Positions 1-8,344 of a DNA stretch of 64,000 nucleotides are shown here, piece after piece. Position 1 is the first letter of the stretch. The number at the start of each line of letters is the position of its first letter. Below the pieces are notes generated by a model. It was not told the origin of the DNA. It worked only from the letters and a program-made list of their open reading frames with translations, and ran no database searches. A program made the translations under genes and the position numbers. Source of the stretch: Bog-473 sp963730395 (GTDB taxonomy: Bacteria; Actinomycetota; Acidimicrobiia; Acidimicrobiales; RAAP-2); NCBI GenBank assembly GCA_963730395.1, contig CAVSSK010000018.1:186001-250000 (forward strand), in the 5' to 3' direction.

Positions 1-574
1 GAAAGGAATGCCCGGCATCCGTATACACCTTGACGTCGTGGTCGATTCCGTTGGCACGCAGTGCCTCCTCCAGGCGGTGAGGCGCCTTGTGCAGTGAACG
101 ATCCTTGGCCCCGTAGCTCCCGATGACCGGGCAGGCACCTCGCAGGAGGTCCTCGGCGTCCTTCGGCACGCCGCCGTAGTTGACACTCGATGCGGAGAAG
201 CCGTGTCCGGGCGCCAGCAGGAGAGCGAATCCACCTCCCATGCAGAAGCCGATGACACCGATCCGCCCCGTGCAGTCCGGTCGGTCGGCCAGCCAGGCCC
301 GCGTGGCGTCCAGGTCATCGAAGGTCCGGCCCTGGCGGGCAAGAGCGTCTTTGATCACCGTTCGTATGCATCGGAGCTTGTTGCCCCCGTGATAGAGGTC
401 CGGGGCCGCCGCCAGGTATCCCTCACTCGCCAACCAGTCCGCCTGGTTTCGCAGGTCCGAGCTCATTCCCAACGCATCGTGAATGACGACGATGCCAGGC
501 CAGATTCCGTCGCCTGTCGGCAGGGCCACATAAGCCGGAAGTACGCCAACGGTCGGGATTTCCACCTCGGTCAT
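1..574 (-). CDS. Dienelactone hydrolase family protein, C-terminus beyond window
   Basis: Alpha/beta hydrolase of the dienelactone hydrolase family, cytosolic, expected to act on lactones or small esters. The start ATG (574-572) gives MTEVEIPTVGV followed by IVVIHDALGMSSDLR, the oxyanion-hole strand typical of the family. The nucleophile elbow reads GFCMGGG, with Cys in place of Ser as in true dienelactone hydrolases, and DAGHSF at the window edge supplies the catalytic His. About 191 residues are visible of the usual 230-250, so only the last part is missing. The substrate cannot be told from sequence. Confidence 0.88.
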   Translation of the reverse strand, partial: MTEVEIPTVGVLPAYVALPTGDGIWPGIVVIHDALGMSSDLRNQADWLASEGYLAAAPDLYHGGNKLRCIRTVIKDALARQGRTFDDLDATRAWLADRPDCTGRIGVIGFCMGGGFALLLAPGHGFSASSVNYGGVPKDAEDLLRGACPVIGSYGAKDRSLHKAPHRLEEALRANGIDHDVKVYTDAGHSF

Positions 575-776
575 GGGTCCATGATGGCCCGGGGGGTCAA
601 TGGCGTGCTGTGCCATATCGGAGGTGTCTGCCATCGCCGGGACGGCGGCTATTCCACGGATAGCCTGAATAGGGCGTGGCACTCTCGGCAGCACAGACGC
701 AGCGAATAGTCGGGCACCTCGTTCGGCTGCATCCCGGTGTCCCGGCCCACTTGGGCGACCCCGGGCGGCACTCGGA

Positions 777-1094
777 GTGAGAACGACGAGGGAGCACCAC
801 TACAAGGGACCCGTGGAGGTCTGGGTCGATGGCGCCCAGAAGTTCGAGGCGGACGTCCATCTGACCAAGCGCCAGAGCGTGGAGGAGTTCGAGACGTTGG
901 TCGGCATCGAGTCCGTTGTGTTATCGACGACGTGGGATGGTCGGTTCCACGGGCTGGCCCAGGAGGACTTGCGGACCCTACAGGCGGTCGGAGCATTCGA
1001 GCTGAGGCTGCCCGGCGATCGTGAGGGTCGAGCCGTGCTGCCCAACGGCAGGGACCGCGCGTACCTTCAGGGTCTCGGCGACCCGCCGTTCTGA
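777..1094 (+). CDS. Small DUF4873-like protein
   Basis: A 105-residue protein from a GTG start with no strong ribosome binding site. It opens with HYKGPVEVWVDGAQ and closes with GLGDPPF, with WDGRFHGL in the middle. These match in order the landmarks I remember for DUF4873, a small beta-rich domain found alone or at the C-terminus of actinobacterial flavin monooxygenases (YxGPAxVxVDG, DGRYHWYGR, GTGPPPF). The WYGR part is degenerate here. The function of the family is unknown. The assignment rests on memory of the family pattern; without it this is simply a conserved small hypothetical. Confidence 0.55.
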   Translation: MRTTREHHYKGPVEVWVDGAQKFEADVHLTKRQSVEEFETLVGIESVVLSTTWDGRFHGLAQEDLRTLQAVGAFELRLPGDREGRAVLPNGRDRAYLQGLGDPPF

Positions 1095-1150
1095 ACCAGA
1101 CCGCCGCCCTGAGCTGCAATCGGCTGTTCAGGGGAGCCGGTGTACGAGGT

Positions 1151-1627
1151 GTGCCAAACGCCCCTGAGACACCCAGTCCGACCCGCCCACTTTGCCGGTT
1201 ATGCGGGGACATCAGCCCGAGCGCACGAGGACGACTCCCCACCAGGATCCCGGTGGCCGACGGGTGGTCATGGTGCGATAATCGTCGTGTGCTCGTGGAG
1301 GGGCATCTGTACGGCGATCGGACGTGGTTCTGCGACACCCGGAGCGCGGTTCGCAGGATGGGGGTTTCGACGCATCCGGTCGATTCGACCATGGTCATCT
1401 CCCTGTGGCAGGGCGACGTCTGCACCGGCACCTTTCGGTTGCCCGCCCACGATGCCGCAAGGCTCATTTCCACCCTGGCCTATGGGATGACGGAAACGAT
1501 TCCGGGTGATCACCCCAGCGCGCACGTGGAGCGGAGCCGACTTCGCCCGATCTGGTCAGAACTCCCTCGCCGCCTGTACGCGCGACTCAAAGCAGAGAAG
1601 GAATCTCATCTTCGACTGGTCAAGTAG
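1151..1627 (+). CDS. Conserved hypothetical protein, 158 aa
   Basis: I do not recognise a named family. The first 35 residues are low in structure and contain CRLCGD, a possible single CxxC. The second half (SLWQGDVCTGTFRLPAHDAARL) reads like a genuine folded actinobacterial protein, a beta-hairpin followed by a helix, and the C-terminus is basic (RLYARLKAEKESHLRLVK). The real start may lie downstream of the annotated ATG because the N-terminal third is compositionally odd. It lies 56 bp after the DUF4873-like gene on the same strand and may be co-transcribed. Codon use is a little less GC-rich than in the rest of the window. Confidence 0.55.
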   Translation: MPNAPETPSPTRPLCRLCGDISPSARGRLPTRIPVADGWSWCDNRRVLVEGHLYGDRTWFCDTRSAVRRMGVSTHPVDSTMVISLWQGDVCTGTFRLPAHDAARLISTLAYGMTETIPGDHPSAHVERSRLRPIWSELPRRLYARLKAEKESHLRLVK

Positions 1628-1858
1628 CCCGCCCCAAAGTGGGTGGTGCCGAAAGCGATAGGACGATCTCGACCACGTCCTCACCTCGGTACCCGTGAAA
1701 GGGGGGCAAACTCCAGAAGCTCACGCACCTTCTCGATCACGGCGCCTGTGGGGACGGAGCCGGCCCACCGTCACCCCACGGCCCCGCGGTCCGACACGGA
1801 GCCGTGGGAAGAGTTCGCGCGACCGGCACCGGTCCTGTCGAGGGGAATGTCGAGAACC

Positions 1859-2359
1859 TCAATAGGGCGAGGGAAGCTCGAGGCCGAACCGGCTCGCCAA
1901 CAGGGCCATGTCCCTACGATCACGATCCCGAGGTGCGTACCCGCTGTGGTGTTCGAGCTGCAACTCGGCGCTGAGGCAGGGAACGGCCCTGTCGAGAATC
2001 AGTCCCGCTGCGAAGCCCTCTGGAGGATACGGACAATCGGACCCGTCGGGCGACGCCCCAACCTGCCACCCCGTCCCATCGTCGGCGAACGTGACGGGAT
2101 GCAGGTCGATCTGGCGGCCATCTGGTGACCGCAGCACAACACGTACCGGAGAGAGGTCTTCTGACACGGAGAACTCGAGTGAGGCGAGACACCTGTACAC
2201 CTCGGGAAGTGCCTGCAGTTCGACAACGAGATCGACGTCGCCGTGACACCGCGTGACCTCTCCGAGCAGAGCATCCACACCCCATCCGCCATCAATCCAT
2301 ACCTGCAGATCCCTTGCCTCGAGCTCCCCGACCACCGTCAGGACGTCATCGGGCTGCAC
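1859..2359 (-). CDS. Lincosamide/aminoglycoside-type nucleotidyltransferase domain protein
   Basis: A 166-residue single-domain nucleotidyltransferase of the LnuA (LinA)/aminoglycoside adenylyltransferase-like family. It shows the hallmark WIDGGWGVDALLG followed by TRCHGDVDLVV, the GG-x-D...D-x-D metal and nucleotide site, then a DGRQIDLHPV strand carrying a further acidic residue. Known members transfer AMP to lincosamides or similar alcohols, but many chromosomal homologues have no resistance role, so no drug phenotype is claimed. The start is GTG with an AAGGA ribosome binding site. It lies 33 bp downstream of the VWA gene on the same strand and could be the last gene of that operon. Confidence 0.8.
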   Translation of the reverse strand: MQPDDVLTVVGELEARDLQVWIDGGWGVDALLGEVTRCHGDVDLVVELQALPEVYRCLASLEFSVSEDLSPVRVVLRSPDGRQIDLHPVTFADDGTGWQVGASPDGSDCPYPPEGFAAGLILDRAVPCLSAELQLEHHSGYAPRDRDRRDMALLASRFGLELPSPY

Positions 2360-2392
2360 GCCATCCTTCTCGCTCGCTGAGCTGCAGGTCGT

Positions 2393-3601
2393 TCACTCGC
2401 TGATCCTCACCAGGCGCGCCCAGGGAGGCGGTGGAGGAATGCGGAGCATCCACGGCACGAGTCCCGGCCCCGTACCCCGGTGGGGCTCGATGAGACCGAC
2501 GATCACACGGGCGCCGCGGGGCTGCTCGTGCGGCCACGGGGTGAAGCCGTCCGTGAGGACGACCACGATGGAGGGGCGCGGCTTGAGTGTCAGGGCCTGG
2601 GTGATTCCTTCGCCCATGTCGGTTCCGCCGCCCCCGAGGAGCTCGACCTGCGAGGCGCGGCTCACGCGCTTGACGGAGTGGACCTGTGCGTCACAGGCCA
2701 GCACGCGCACGTTCGTGCCCCGCAACCCGACCCGCTGGAGCAGGGACTCGACCTCCGCGAGGACCTGAGCCAGAAGGTCGGTGCTCATCGAGCCCGAGGT
2801 GTCGCACACGATGGCCACGTCGGGCACCGGGCGGTCGAGGGTCGGCATGATCACCGATGGCGTGGCCTCCGAACGCCTCGAGGGCCTCCGGTAGGAGTAG
2901 TCGACCATCCCGGCCATGCGCACCACACCCGCCTGGACCTCGGCGGCCAGTACCCGTCGCCAATCGGTCCGGGAAGGAAGGACCTTGTCCGCCCACCTCA
3001 GCCAACCAGCTGCCACGGTTCCGGGTTCGGCGGCCTCGAATCGCTGCATCTCGCTCGCGACGGCCAACCGCAGGAACTGGCCGTCGCGGTCGTTGAGGCC
3101 GCGCCGGGGACCATCACCGTCCCATGGTCGTGCGATGCCGTCGCAGCCGGATCCGCAGTCCCATTGCCGGCGGCCGCCCCGGGCGAACTCGTAGTAGTGC
3201 TCGGCCAACCGACCCTCCACTGCGCCGAGGGCTGCGGGCATCTCGGCGGCGCAAGGGGGGACCATCCCGCTCGGCGCCAGGTCGTCGTTGACTTCGGCGT
3301 CGCTGGCCCGGTTCCACGCATGGGGTTCGCCATCCGTGTCGTGGACGCCGACCCGCTCGGCCCGGGGAGCATGGTCCCGCAGGAGATGGGAGACCAGGTG
3401 AACGAGGAGTCGCCCGAGGTCATCGACCGCGATCTCGTCCAGCACGTCGGGATCGGCGTGGACCTGCCAGCCTCGATCCACCGCAATGGTGCCGGCGCCC
3501 TCTGCTCGCTGTACTTGCGCCGCGAAGAGGGCGCTGGCGAGGTAGGGGTAGCGCGAGGCGGCGAAGACGCGGGCTGCCGCGACCTTCCGCTGGTCGAGCA
3601 C
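2393..3601 (-). CDS. VWA domain protein with N-terminal metallopeptidase-fold domain (DUF2201-like)
   Basis: Partner protein of the upstream MoxR-type ATPase. The N-terminal half resembles the DUF2201 N-terminal putative metallopeptidase, ending in the usual AWNRASDAEVNDDL. The expected HExxH is HLVSH, so the catalytic Glu is absent and zinc proteolysis is doubtful. The C-terminal half is a von Willebrand factor A domain with an intact MIDAS: DTSGSMS, then GGGTDMG, then LTDGF. The start is uncertain. GTG at 3601 is the first canonical codon, but homology suggests the protein begins at the CTG at 3628, which overlaps the ATPase stop codon. The apparent 796-residue fusion with the ATPase comes from a frame break inside the ATPase gene. 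Confidence 0.82.
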   Translation of the reverse strand: MLDQRKVAAARVFAASRYPYLASALFAAQVQRAEGAGTIAVDRGWQVHADPDVLDEIAVDDLGRLLVHLVSHLLRDHAPRAERVGVHDTDGEPHAWNRASDAEVNDDLAPSGMVPPCAAEMPAALGAVEGRLAEHYYEFARGGRRQWDCGSGCDGIARPWDGDGPRRGLNDRDGQFLRLAVASEMQRFEAAEPGTVAAGWLRWADKVLPSRTDWRRVLAAEVQAGVVRMAGMVDYSYRRPSRRSEATPSVIMPTLDRPVPDVAIVCDTSGSMSTDLLAQVLAEVESLLQRVGLRGTNVRVLACDAQVHSVKRVSRASQVELLGGGGTDMGEGITQALTLKPRPSIVVVLTDGFTPWPHEQPRGARVIVGLIEPHRGTGPGLVPWMLRIPPPPPWARLVRISE

Positions 3602-3624
3602 GGTGCGTGACGACGACGGCGCGG

Positions 3625-4729
3625 TCAGCCGAGCAACCCGGCCTCGTTGAGGAGGTCCGTGAAGAGGTGGACCTCGGGCGGTACGGGTGCGCCCGGGGGG
3701 CGGCAGCGGACGAGGGGCCGGGCGGCGGCGGCGGCCACGTCCAGCGCGCTGATCGGCGGCCCGACCGAAGACGACCCAGCCCTGCTGCCATCGCTCGAGC
3801 GTCGGTCTGGCAGCGACGGCACTCGCCACCGACGAGAGCGCCGCAAAGGCGCGATCCCCGCGCTCGGGCAGGACGAACGACTCGGGATCCGCCAGCACCT
3901 CTTCGGGATCGGGCAGGTCGGCCTCGGCCAGCCAGGTCAGGAGCTCGATGCCCGGACCCTGGCCGACGGCACCCCGCACGAGGAGCGAACGCACGAGATC
4001 GTCGGTTCCGGCCGCGTGGGCGGCCGCGAGCAGCGTCGCCGCCATGTCCCAGCTGCGCGGGCTCGGCCAGGCCCGTCCCGCCGTCGCCGCGTCGTCGGGG
4101 ACCTCGACGGCCAGCGTGGGTCGCACCCGGATGAAGCCACCCACCCAGCTGCGGGCCACTCCGATCCAGCGCTCCCAGCCGTCGGTGAGCACCGGGATCC
4201 GTGGGGCCGGCCACCCACCCGAGAGGCCGTCGGCCACCGCTCTCCCGTCGACCGCCCAGTCGAGGTGACAGAAACGGTTGGCCAGCGGGGCCGAGAGCTC
4301 CCACCCCGACGCCGCCTGCTCCGGAGGGTTGGCGGCTGCCACCACGGCGACACCGACAGGGAGGTCGAGATCCCCCACCGTCCGCTCGAGCACGACACGG
4401 AGGAGCGCCGCCTGCACGGCCGGCGGCGCGGTCGAGATCTCGTCGAAGAACAGGACCCCGCTCCCCTCTGCGGCGAGGCGCTGGGCCCACCTGGGCGGCG
4501 CGAAGTCGACCCGGGGGTAGCCGCCGTCATGGTTGACGATCGGCAGGCCGGCGAAGTCAGAGGGCTCGCGGATGGAGGCGATCACGGTCTCCGAGGGCAG
4601 CCCGATGGCGTCTGCGAGGGCCCTGATCACCGACGTCTTGCCGGTCCCGGGTGATCCCCAGAGCAGGACGGGCACGCGGACGCAGACCGCGAGCGCGAGC
4701 GCCTCGACCACGGCGGCCTGGTCGTCCAT
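3625..4729 (-). CDS. MoxR-family AAA+ ATPase (frame break near 3752)
   Basis: AAA+ ATPase of the MoxR group, which work as chaperone-like motors with VWA partners. Seen: Walker A GSPGTGKTS, the sensor region SIREPSDFAGLP, Walker B GVLFFDEIS, and an arginine-rich second half. The start is MDDQAAVV at 4729, after a purine-rich stretch. An ATG 54 bp upstream adds a poor N-terminus. Around 3752 the frame must shift by one base: GWVVFGRAADQ in one frame continues as ALDVAAAAARPLV in the next and ends LLNEAGLLG at 3625. Repaired length is about 367 aa. The stop overlaps the apparent start region of the VWA gene, so the pair is translationally coupled. Confidence 0.85.
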
Positions 4730-4769
4730 CCCCCCAGTCTGGCCGTGCCGCGCCGTGGGATGCTGTGGC

Positions 4770-6059
4770 GTGGGCCGGTCCACGGATCCAGAGACCTACT
4801 TGCGCCTCGCGTGCGAGCGCATCCTGCTCTCCCGGAGCCGGAACAACGGGATGCAGGACGGGATCGGGCCGGCGGTCATCGGCCGCGCTCTCGCCGCCGC
4901 CGGGACCCTCGGCCGAGAAGCGGCCCACTCCGTCCTCGACGAGTACGAGCTGGCCATGGGCCTCCGTTCTCAGCAGCGGGGACGCATGCTGATGCATCGC
5001 AGGTCGATGGTGAGGGGTGAACGCCAGCGGCTCTCCGTGGAGCGGGTCGCCGTCTGTGCGTGCGAGTTCGAACGTGCAGGCGCGCCGTGGAACCTAGAGC
5101 GGGTCCTGTTCACCGACGAGGCGACGCACCTCGACCTCACGGGGACGGGTGCCGCCGGGCCAGGAGGGCACCCAGTGCGCCGTGGGGGCCTCGTGCGACA
5201 CAACATGGCAACGGGGCCGCCACAGCAGCCCCACCCCCAGACGTTGGCGCTGGCGGACGACCGGGGGACCGGCGCCACCGCTCGGGTCGGGCAGTCGAGG
5301 TGGGGCGGCGGATCGTGGGAGGCGACCTACATCAGCGATGCCCCGCTCTCGCCCGACACCGAGTGGATCGAAGTCGACGGGACCCGCATCGGGCTGCCGC
5401 CGCGGCAGCCCGCACCGGAGGTCCACATCGAGGAGATCGAGCCGATGGATCCGCTCCGGGCCACGCTCTACGGCGAGATCTTGAGCACCGACCGTCGCCA
5501 CGGCGGTGACGACACGTTCGAGATCGCATGCCGGGCGCTCGTCGCCGTCGGCGCGCTCGACGAGGACGACACCGTGCTGGTCGAGGTCCGCCGGATCGCC
5601 GGAGCGGTCGCCGGCGCGGCGCCGGTGCCCGGCCTCCCCGAGCCCTGGGCCTCCCTGCTGGCGCGGTACTCCAGGGCGGACGGGCGCACCGGGAGTCTCG
5701 CCATCGGCGCCGTCATCGACGATCTCGACGGGTTCTCCATCCGGCTCGACACGCTCACCTCCGAGCAGACATCGTTCTCGATCGCGCTCGCCATGTCCCC
5801 GGGGACACCACTCCTTCGGCATTTCCCGGGAGTGAACCTCGAACCGTCCCCGATCACCTGGTGGGCCGAAGACGACCGGATGAACGCCTACGTCGCCTTC
5901 TCCGATCGGGGGGGCGGGGGCGGGAACATCGCAGAGGGCCAGGTGACCTCTCTCGCCCCGCTCGATCCGAAGGCGACCCGGCTCAGGTTGCTCCCCACGG
6001 GATCACGTTGTCGGGGGGTCGTGACGATACCCCTGGCCCCGCTTGGCGGCGCCGGGTGA
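4770..6059 (+). CDS. Conserved hypothetical protein of the MoxR/VWA island, about 429 aa
   Basis: Function unknown. Start chosen at GTG 4770 (VGRSTDPETYLRLACERIL); the longer open frame upstream is antisense to moxR. Residues 1-60 form an all-helical segment (IGRALAAAGTLGREAAHSVLDEYELAMGL) of a kind I associate with actinobacterial proteins of unknown role. The remainder is mostly beta, with two segments (ERVLFTDEATHLDL; GSLAIGAVIDDLDGFSIRL) that look like repeats of one sandwich fold. No signal peptide, membrane segment or catalytic motif is visible. It diverges from the MoxR gene with 40 bp between starts and overlaps the next gene by GTGA, which suggests a shared function. Confidence 0.7.
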   Translation: MGRSTDPETYLRLACERILLSRSRNNGMQDGIGPAVIGRALAAAGTLGREAAHSVLDEYELAMGLRSQQRGRMLMHRRSMVRGERQRLSVERVAVCACEFERAGAPWNLERVLFTDEATHLDLTGTGAAGPGGHPVRRGGLVRHNMATGPPQQPHPQTLALADDRGTGATARVGQSRWGGGSWEATYISDAPLSPDTEWIEVDGTRIGLPPRQPAPEVHIEEIEPMDPLRATLYGEILSTDRRHGGDDTFEIACRALVAVGALDEDDTVLVEVRRIAGAVAGAAPVPGLPEPWASLLARYSRADGRTGSLAIGAVIDDLDGFSIRLDTLTSEQTSFSIALAMSPGTPLLRHFPGVNLEPSPITWWAEDDRMNAYVAFSDRGGGGGNIAEGQVTSLAPLDPKATRLRLLPTGSRCRGVVTIPLAPLGGAG

Positions 6060-6931
6060 CGCCAGACCGCCTCCGTGAGCTGCCTGCGGCGATCGCCCGG
6101 GTCAACTGCTCCGGCGGGAGGCACGCCGTCCGCTGGGAGGGGGGCGACCTGATTGCGCTCGACCATGACGATCCAGAGGGCGAGCGGGCGCTGGCCGCAC
6201 TCGGGGGGACGAGCTGCACCTGCCTCGAGGTGCTCGGCGCGTGGGCGCGCCAGAAGGAGAGCCCCGGCCTCCTCTCTGCGCTCAGCCGGGGACCCCAGGA
6301 TCCGGTACAGACCGAGGGTCTGCGGACTGGCCCGTTCCCCTACCCGGTCACGACAGGCCCTCGCAACGTCGTGCTGGCCGCTGGCACCGGCAGGTGGATG
6401 GCGATGGCACCGTCGGGCAGCAGCGGCTCCGTCACGGGCATCGCCGTCCCCGGTGGCGCCACAGGTGGTCACGCCAGCCCATCGTCCACTCGCGAGGAGG
6501 ACATCGCGCTCCTTGCCGGCCTCGGACACGAGCTCACCCTCCGCATGGCGGCCACCGTCACTGCCGTGCTCCTCGAAGACGGGGAGGATCCGGACGGCCC
6601 GCCGGCCCGACCGGCGCTCGAGGCGTCGCTCTTCGGACGGGCGTCATGTGCGCTGCGGGCATGGCTGGGCGACCCGGATCTGGACGTCGAGCTCGAGGTG
6701 GTCGAGCCGGGCGCCGGCGCCAGCCTCGAGGGAGACGCGAGCGGCCCCATCCGGGTGAGACTGCCCCTTGCCTGGGTGATGACCGTCTGGGGTCGCGACC
6801 TGACGGTGGTGGCCGGGCGCTTCTGCGTAAGCCTGCTCGAATCGGATGGACGGCGCGCCACGCTGATGAGCGTCGGCTCGAGCCTCGGCCCACCAAAGCC
6901 GCTCCTCATCGAGATCCCCGAGGAGGACTAG
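6056..6931 (+). CDS. Conserved hypothetical protein, translationally coupled to the preceding gene
   Basis: A 291-residue protein of unknown function. The GTG start at 6056 overlaps the previous stop (GTGA), a tight coupling. The N-terminal 60 residues contain GRHAVRWEGGDLIALDHDDPEGERALAALGG and CTCLEVLGAWAR, a compact motif block recurring in actinobacterial hypotheticals. The middle is Gly/Ser-rich, and the C-terminus (WVMTVWGRDLTVVAGRFCVSLLE) is beta-rich. No signal peptide or membrane helix. Its position next to the MoxR and VWA genes makes a role as client, adaptor or regulator of that machine plausible, but this is inference from neighbourhood only. Confidence 0.7.
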   Translation: MTPDRLRELPAAIARVNCSGGRHAVRWEGGDLIALDHDDPEGERALAALGGTSCTCLEVLGAWARQKESPGLLSALSRGPQDPVQTEGLRTGPFPYPVTTGPRNVVLAAGTGRWMAMAPSGSSGSVTGIAVPGGATGGHASPSSTREEDIALLAGLGHELTLRMAATVTAVLLEDGEDPDGPPARPALEASLFGRASCALRAWLGDPDLDVELEVVEPGAGASLEGDASGPIRVRLPLAWVMTVWGRDLTVVAGRFCVSLLESDGRRATLMSVGSSLGPPKPLLIEIPEED

Positions 6932-6974
6932 GGACGCTCCCCGGCCCGACGGGAGCGGACGAGGGCCAGTGAGG

Positions 6975-8189
6975 TCAGTTGATGTGGATGCCCGAGATGG
7001 CCCGGCTGATCACCAGCCGCTGGATCTCCGAGGTCCCCTCGAAGATGGTGTAGATCTTCGAATCGCGGTGCCACTGCTCGACCGGGTACTCGCGGACGTA
7101 GCCGTAACCGCCGAGGATCTGGATGGCCTGCTCGGTGACCCAGACCGCGTTCTCGCCGGCGTAGAGCTTGGACATCGACCCCTCGCCGTTCTCGAACTTC
7201 TTGCCGGTGCTCGCCATGTTGGCGGCCCGGTGTACGAGCAGGCGTGCGGCGTCTGTGTGCATCTTCATGTCGGCCAACTTGAAGGCGATCGCCTGGTTCT
7301 CGATGATGGCCCGTCCGAATTGCTTGCGCTCCTTGGCGTACTCGAGCGCGTACTCGTAGGCGGCGCGTGCGATGCCGACGGCCTGGGCGCCCACGATCGG
7401 GCGTGAGGCCTCGAAGGTCGCCATGGCGGCCTGGGTCGAGGTCTTCTTGCCCTCCTTGGCCCGGGCCAGGCGCTCGTCGAGCTTCTCCTTGCCGCCCAGG
7501 AGGCAGCGACCGGGGACCCGGCAATCGTCGAGGACGACCTCGGCGGTGTGCGAGGCCCGGATGCCCATCTTCTTGAACTTCTGCCCCTGGGAGATCCCGG
7601 GCGTGCCCTCGGGCACCACGAAGCTGGCCTGGCCGCGGCTGCCCAGCGAGGGGTCGACCGAGAGCACCAGAACGTGCGTGTTGGCGATGCCGCCATTGGT
7701 GATCCAGGTCTTGGTGCCGTTCAGCACCCACTCGTCCTTGGCCTCGTCGTAGACGGCCCGTGACTTGAGGGAGGACACGTCGGACCCCGCGTCGGGCTCC
7801 GACACGCCGAATGCGGCCAGCTTCACGTCGTCAGCCGTGCCGAAGCACTGGGGGATCCACTCGCCGATCTGCTCGGGGGTGCCGTTGGCGAAGATGCCGG
7901 CCACGGCCAGGGTGGAGCCGAAGATGGCGAGCGCGATGCCGGCGTCGCCCCAGCTCATCTCCTCGTTGACGAGGCACATGAGGAGCCCGGTGGGGTCCGA
8001 GAAGCACTGGGCGACGAAGTCGAAGGAGTACAGCCCGTTCCTGGCGGCCTCCTCGATGATCGGCCACGGGGTCTCCTCCCGCTCGTCCCACTCCCGTCCT
8101 GCGGGGCGGACGACGTTCTCCGCGAACTCGTGGACCCACTTCTGAATCTGGAGCTGGTCTTCGTTCAACTCGAGCGAGTAGTCGGACAT
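6975..8189 (-). CDS. Acyl-CoA dehydrogenase
   Basis: FAD-dependent dehydrogenase of the first beta-oxidation step (acyl-CoA to trans-2-enoyl-CoA), cytosolic tetramer, 404 aa, the usual length. Seen: the N-terminal helical domain, the central beta domain with GVSEPDAGSDVSSL and WITNGG, a C-terminal RKQFGRAI helix, and IFEGTSEIQR carrying the catalytic Glu in the position used by short- and medium-chain enzymes. The start ATG lies about 11 bases after AAGGAGG. It is transcribed alone. The 155 bp upstream hold GTTAC/GTAAC inverted repeats that could be a TetR-type operator. Chain-length preference cannot be read from sequence. Confidence 0.95.
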   Translation of the reverse strand: MSDYSLELNEDQLQIQKWVHEFAENVVRPAGREWDEREETPWPIIEEAARNGLYSFDFVAQCFSDPTGLLMCLVNEEMSWGDAGIALAIFGSTLAVAGIFANGTPEQIGEWIPQCFGTADDVKLAAFGVSEPDAGSDVSSLKSRAVYDEAKDEWVLNGTKTWITNGGIANTHVLVLSVDPSLGSRGQASFVVPEGTPGISQGQKFKKMGIRASHTAEVVLDDCRVPGRCLLGGKEKLDERLARAKEGKKTSTQAAMATFEASRPIVGAQAVGIARAAYEYALEYAKERKQFGRAIIENQAIAFKLADMKMHTDAARLLVHRAANMASTGKKFENGEGSMSKLYAGENAVWVTEQAIQILGGYGYVREYPVEQWHRDSKIYTIFEGTSEIQRLVISRAISGIHIN

Positions 8190-8260
8190 GATGCGTTCGC
8201 CCTCCTTCGGGTTCTCCGGTCGCGGCCGGAGTTGGCGCGGGCCGCCCCCGAACGTTCGTA

Positions 8261-8291
8261 GTTACCACAGAGTAACCTACGGGCTGGTAAC
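8261..8291. promoter_or_regulatory. Inverted-repeat operator candidate upstream of the acyl-CoA dehydrogenase
   Basis: GTTAC-N6-GTAAC (8261-8276) is a perfect 5+5 inverted repeat. GTTACCA at 8261 also pairs with TGGTAAC at 8285-8291. The sites lie 70-100 bp upstream of the divergently read start at 8189, in a gap with no gene. Such spacing fits a TetR- or GntR-type fatty-acid repressor, but no regulator gene is adjacent. Confidence 0.45.
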
Positions 8292-8344
8292 CGGTCCACC
8301 ACTCGATGCGGTTTGCCCTCTGAACTGGGGTTTTCTTCTGCGAG

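Noticed and set aside
2393..4783. A single 796-residue AAA+/VWA fusion protein
   Set aside because: The joint consists of Arg/Pro-rich nonsense (residues about 345-395), while the neighbouring frame supplies a natural ATPase C-terminus and stop. Two genes with a frame break fit better.
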